Source: Rhizobium sp. Leaf306
GTDB taxonomy: Bacteria; Pseudomonadota; Alphaproteobacteria; Rhizobiales; Rhizobiaceae
Direction: 5' to 3'
Length of the DNA: 64,000 nt
Assembly (NCBI RefSeq): GCF_001423425.1
Contig: NZ_LMNX01000002.1
Location: 868,001 to 932,000 of the forward strand
How positions within the stretch are numbered: the first letter of the stretch is position 1; each line of letters starts with the position of its first letter. Below, in pieces: positions 63,133 to 64,000 of the stretch. The position numbers and the translations under genes are program-made. The notes beneath the pieces were generated by a model that saw only the letters and a program-made list of their open reading frames with translations, was not told the DNA's origin and did not search any database.

Positions 63133-64000
63133 TTATCCGGCCGCCTTTTCAAGCCCGGAGCTCAAATCCACCGCCGCGAACGCAGCGGTTAGGATTTCGG
63201 TCCCAGCGCCAGGCTTCGTCGCCTCTGACGACAGGATTTGGCGGAACCGACGCGCACCGGGATAGCCCTGAAACAGACCAACCATGTGACGCGTCACGTG
63301 ATGCAATCTGCCACCGGAGGCGATAACCTGATCCGCATAGGCAATCATCGCGTCGCGCAGCGCCAGCCAGTCAGGGTCTGGATACTCAAGTCTTCCATCC
63401 AGAAGCGCATCGACGCCCGCCAGCAAGCCGGTGTTGTGATAGGCAGTGCGGCCGAGCATGACGCCATCCATCACCTCCAGGTGATCAGAAGCTTGCTTAA
63501 GATCGGCAATACCGCCGTTGATCCCGAGAAACACATCCGGGTTCTCACGCTTCATCCGATGGACCAGATCGTAAACCAGTGGAGGAACCTCGCGATTTTG
63601 TTTTGGCGACAGTCCTTGCAGCCAGGCCTTGCGGGCATGGATCCAGATCGCGTCGGCACCGGCACCAATCATTCGCGCGAGAAAGTCCGGCAGGACGTCG
63701 GCCGGCACCTGATCATCAACGCCGATGCGGCATTTGACGGTCACAGGCGCCTGTGAAACCTTTTTCATGGCTGTGACGAGATCTGCAACATGCGCAGGGT
63801 CGCGCATCAGGCAGGCACCGAATGTCCCCGACTGCACCCGGTCCGAGGGGCATCCGACATTGAGGTTGATCTCGTCGTAACCGTAATCACCGGCGATCCG
63901 GATCGCCTCGGACAGCTTTTCCGCATTCGAGCCGCCGAGCTGCAAGGCGACAGGATGTTCTGCCGGCGAATAGGACAAGAGCCGCTCCCGCGGCCCATGG
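63133..64000 (-). CDS. dusA: tRNA-dihydrouridine synthase, 5'-truncated by window edge
   Basis: DusA reduces uridines 20/20a of the tRNA D-loop with FMN and NADPH. The visible part (about 288 residues, reading HGPRERLLSYSPAEHPVALQLGG from the window edge) carries the active-site Cys in NLNVGCPSDRVQSGTFGA, KCRIGVDD, IHARKAWLQGLSPKQNRE and the FMN loops GINGGIADL and DGVMLGR. The RERLLSY start and the WLxGLSPK segment are DusA-type rather than DusB. The start codon lies beyond the window to the right. It is 150 bases upstream (right) of the MHYT gene on the same strand, with no shared operon signal. Confidence 0.95.
   Translation of the reverse strand, partial: HGPRERLLSYSPAEHPVALQLGGSNAEKLSEAIRIAGDYGYDEINLNVGCPSDRVQSGTFGACLMRDPAHVADLVTAMKKVSQAPVTVKCRIGVDDQVPADVLPDFLARMIGAGADAIWIHARKAWLQGLSPKQNREVPPLVYDLVHRMKRENPDVFLGINGGIADLKQASDHLEVMDGVMLGRTAYHNTGLLAGVDALLDGRLEYPDPDWLALRDAMIAYADQVIASGGRLHHVTRHMVGLFQGYPGARRFRQILSSEATKPGAGTEILTAAFAAVDLSSGLEKAAG

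Overview
The window looks like a chromosomal segment of an alphaproteobacterium of the order Hyphomicrobiales, most probably family Rhizobiaceae (Rhizobium, Agrobacterium, Neorhizobium or a close relative). The grounds are high GC with uniform codon use, trpD-trpC-moaC-moeA and crcB-rluC-HAD-ATP12 blocks of rhizobial type, an Agp2-type bacteriophytochrome, a BTLCP transglutaminase-like protease, and DUF1489, DUF2336 and PAS_5 proteins. I see no phage, insertion sequence, CRISPR array, rRNA or plasmid backbone. This is core and conserved-accessory chromosome, with about 65 protein genes and one tRNA. Layout, 1-20 kb: an overlapping operon trpD(partial)-trpC-moaC-moeA covers tryptophan and molybdenum-cofactor synthesis and is followed by the photolyase phrB. 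It converges on tpiA, secG and pyrG. An exported hydrolase lies back to back with parE (topoisomerase IV). parE converges on a hybrid bacteriophytochrome histidine kinase. Then come an AI-2E-type permease, two hypothetical/DUF2336 genes, a flavoprotein pair (nitroreductase, flavin reductase), an exported three-repeat protein and an acyltransferase. Layout, 20-41 kb: an operon with an Fe-S scaffold-like protein, yidD, thrS and the acyltransferase runs left, divergent from folE-hisI. Then follow patatin, CBS, rhomboid, PAS_5 and PilZ proteins, an AT-rich 530-base gap with repeated motifs, a transglutaminase-like protease, a membrane protein, a SPOR-tailed D,D-carboxypeptidase, DUF1489, sdaA, two membrane proteins, a MerR regulator with a clear palindromic operator, mgtE, a catalytically degenerate peptide deformylase, a BON protein, lipB and tRNA-Leu(GAG). 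Layout, 41-64 kb: the formaldehyde-oxidation genes adhC and fghA bracket three small genes, two of which start at TTG in TTGA overlaps. DoxX, ATP12, HAD, RluC and CrcB genes follow, then a FemAB-like acetyltransferase and a PCu(A)C copper chaperone. A tandem glycine riboswitch precedes gcvT-gcvH-gcvP. After it come a cold-shock protein, rpsU, two small proteins, a divergent RidA/TetR pair with an operator array, an MHYT-PAS-GGDEF-EAL protein and the start of dusA. How the genes work together: glycine is sensed by the riboswitch and cleaved by the GCV system, whose H protein needs the lipoate pathway (lipB is in the window). Its one-carbon output is linked to serine breakdown (sdaA) and formaldehyde disposal (adhC/fghA). 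Signalling is represented by red/far-red light (phytochrome), c-di-GMP (GGDEF-EAL and PilZ) and PAS/CBS proteins. No wholly new multi-gene system stands out. The most interesting items are the gcvT leader with a ribosome-binding site inside a terminator-like hairpin, the deformylase without its metal ligands, the RidA/TetR operator array, the three-repeat exported protein and the repeat-bearing gap at 28.6-29.2 kb.
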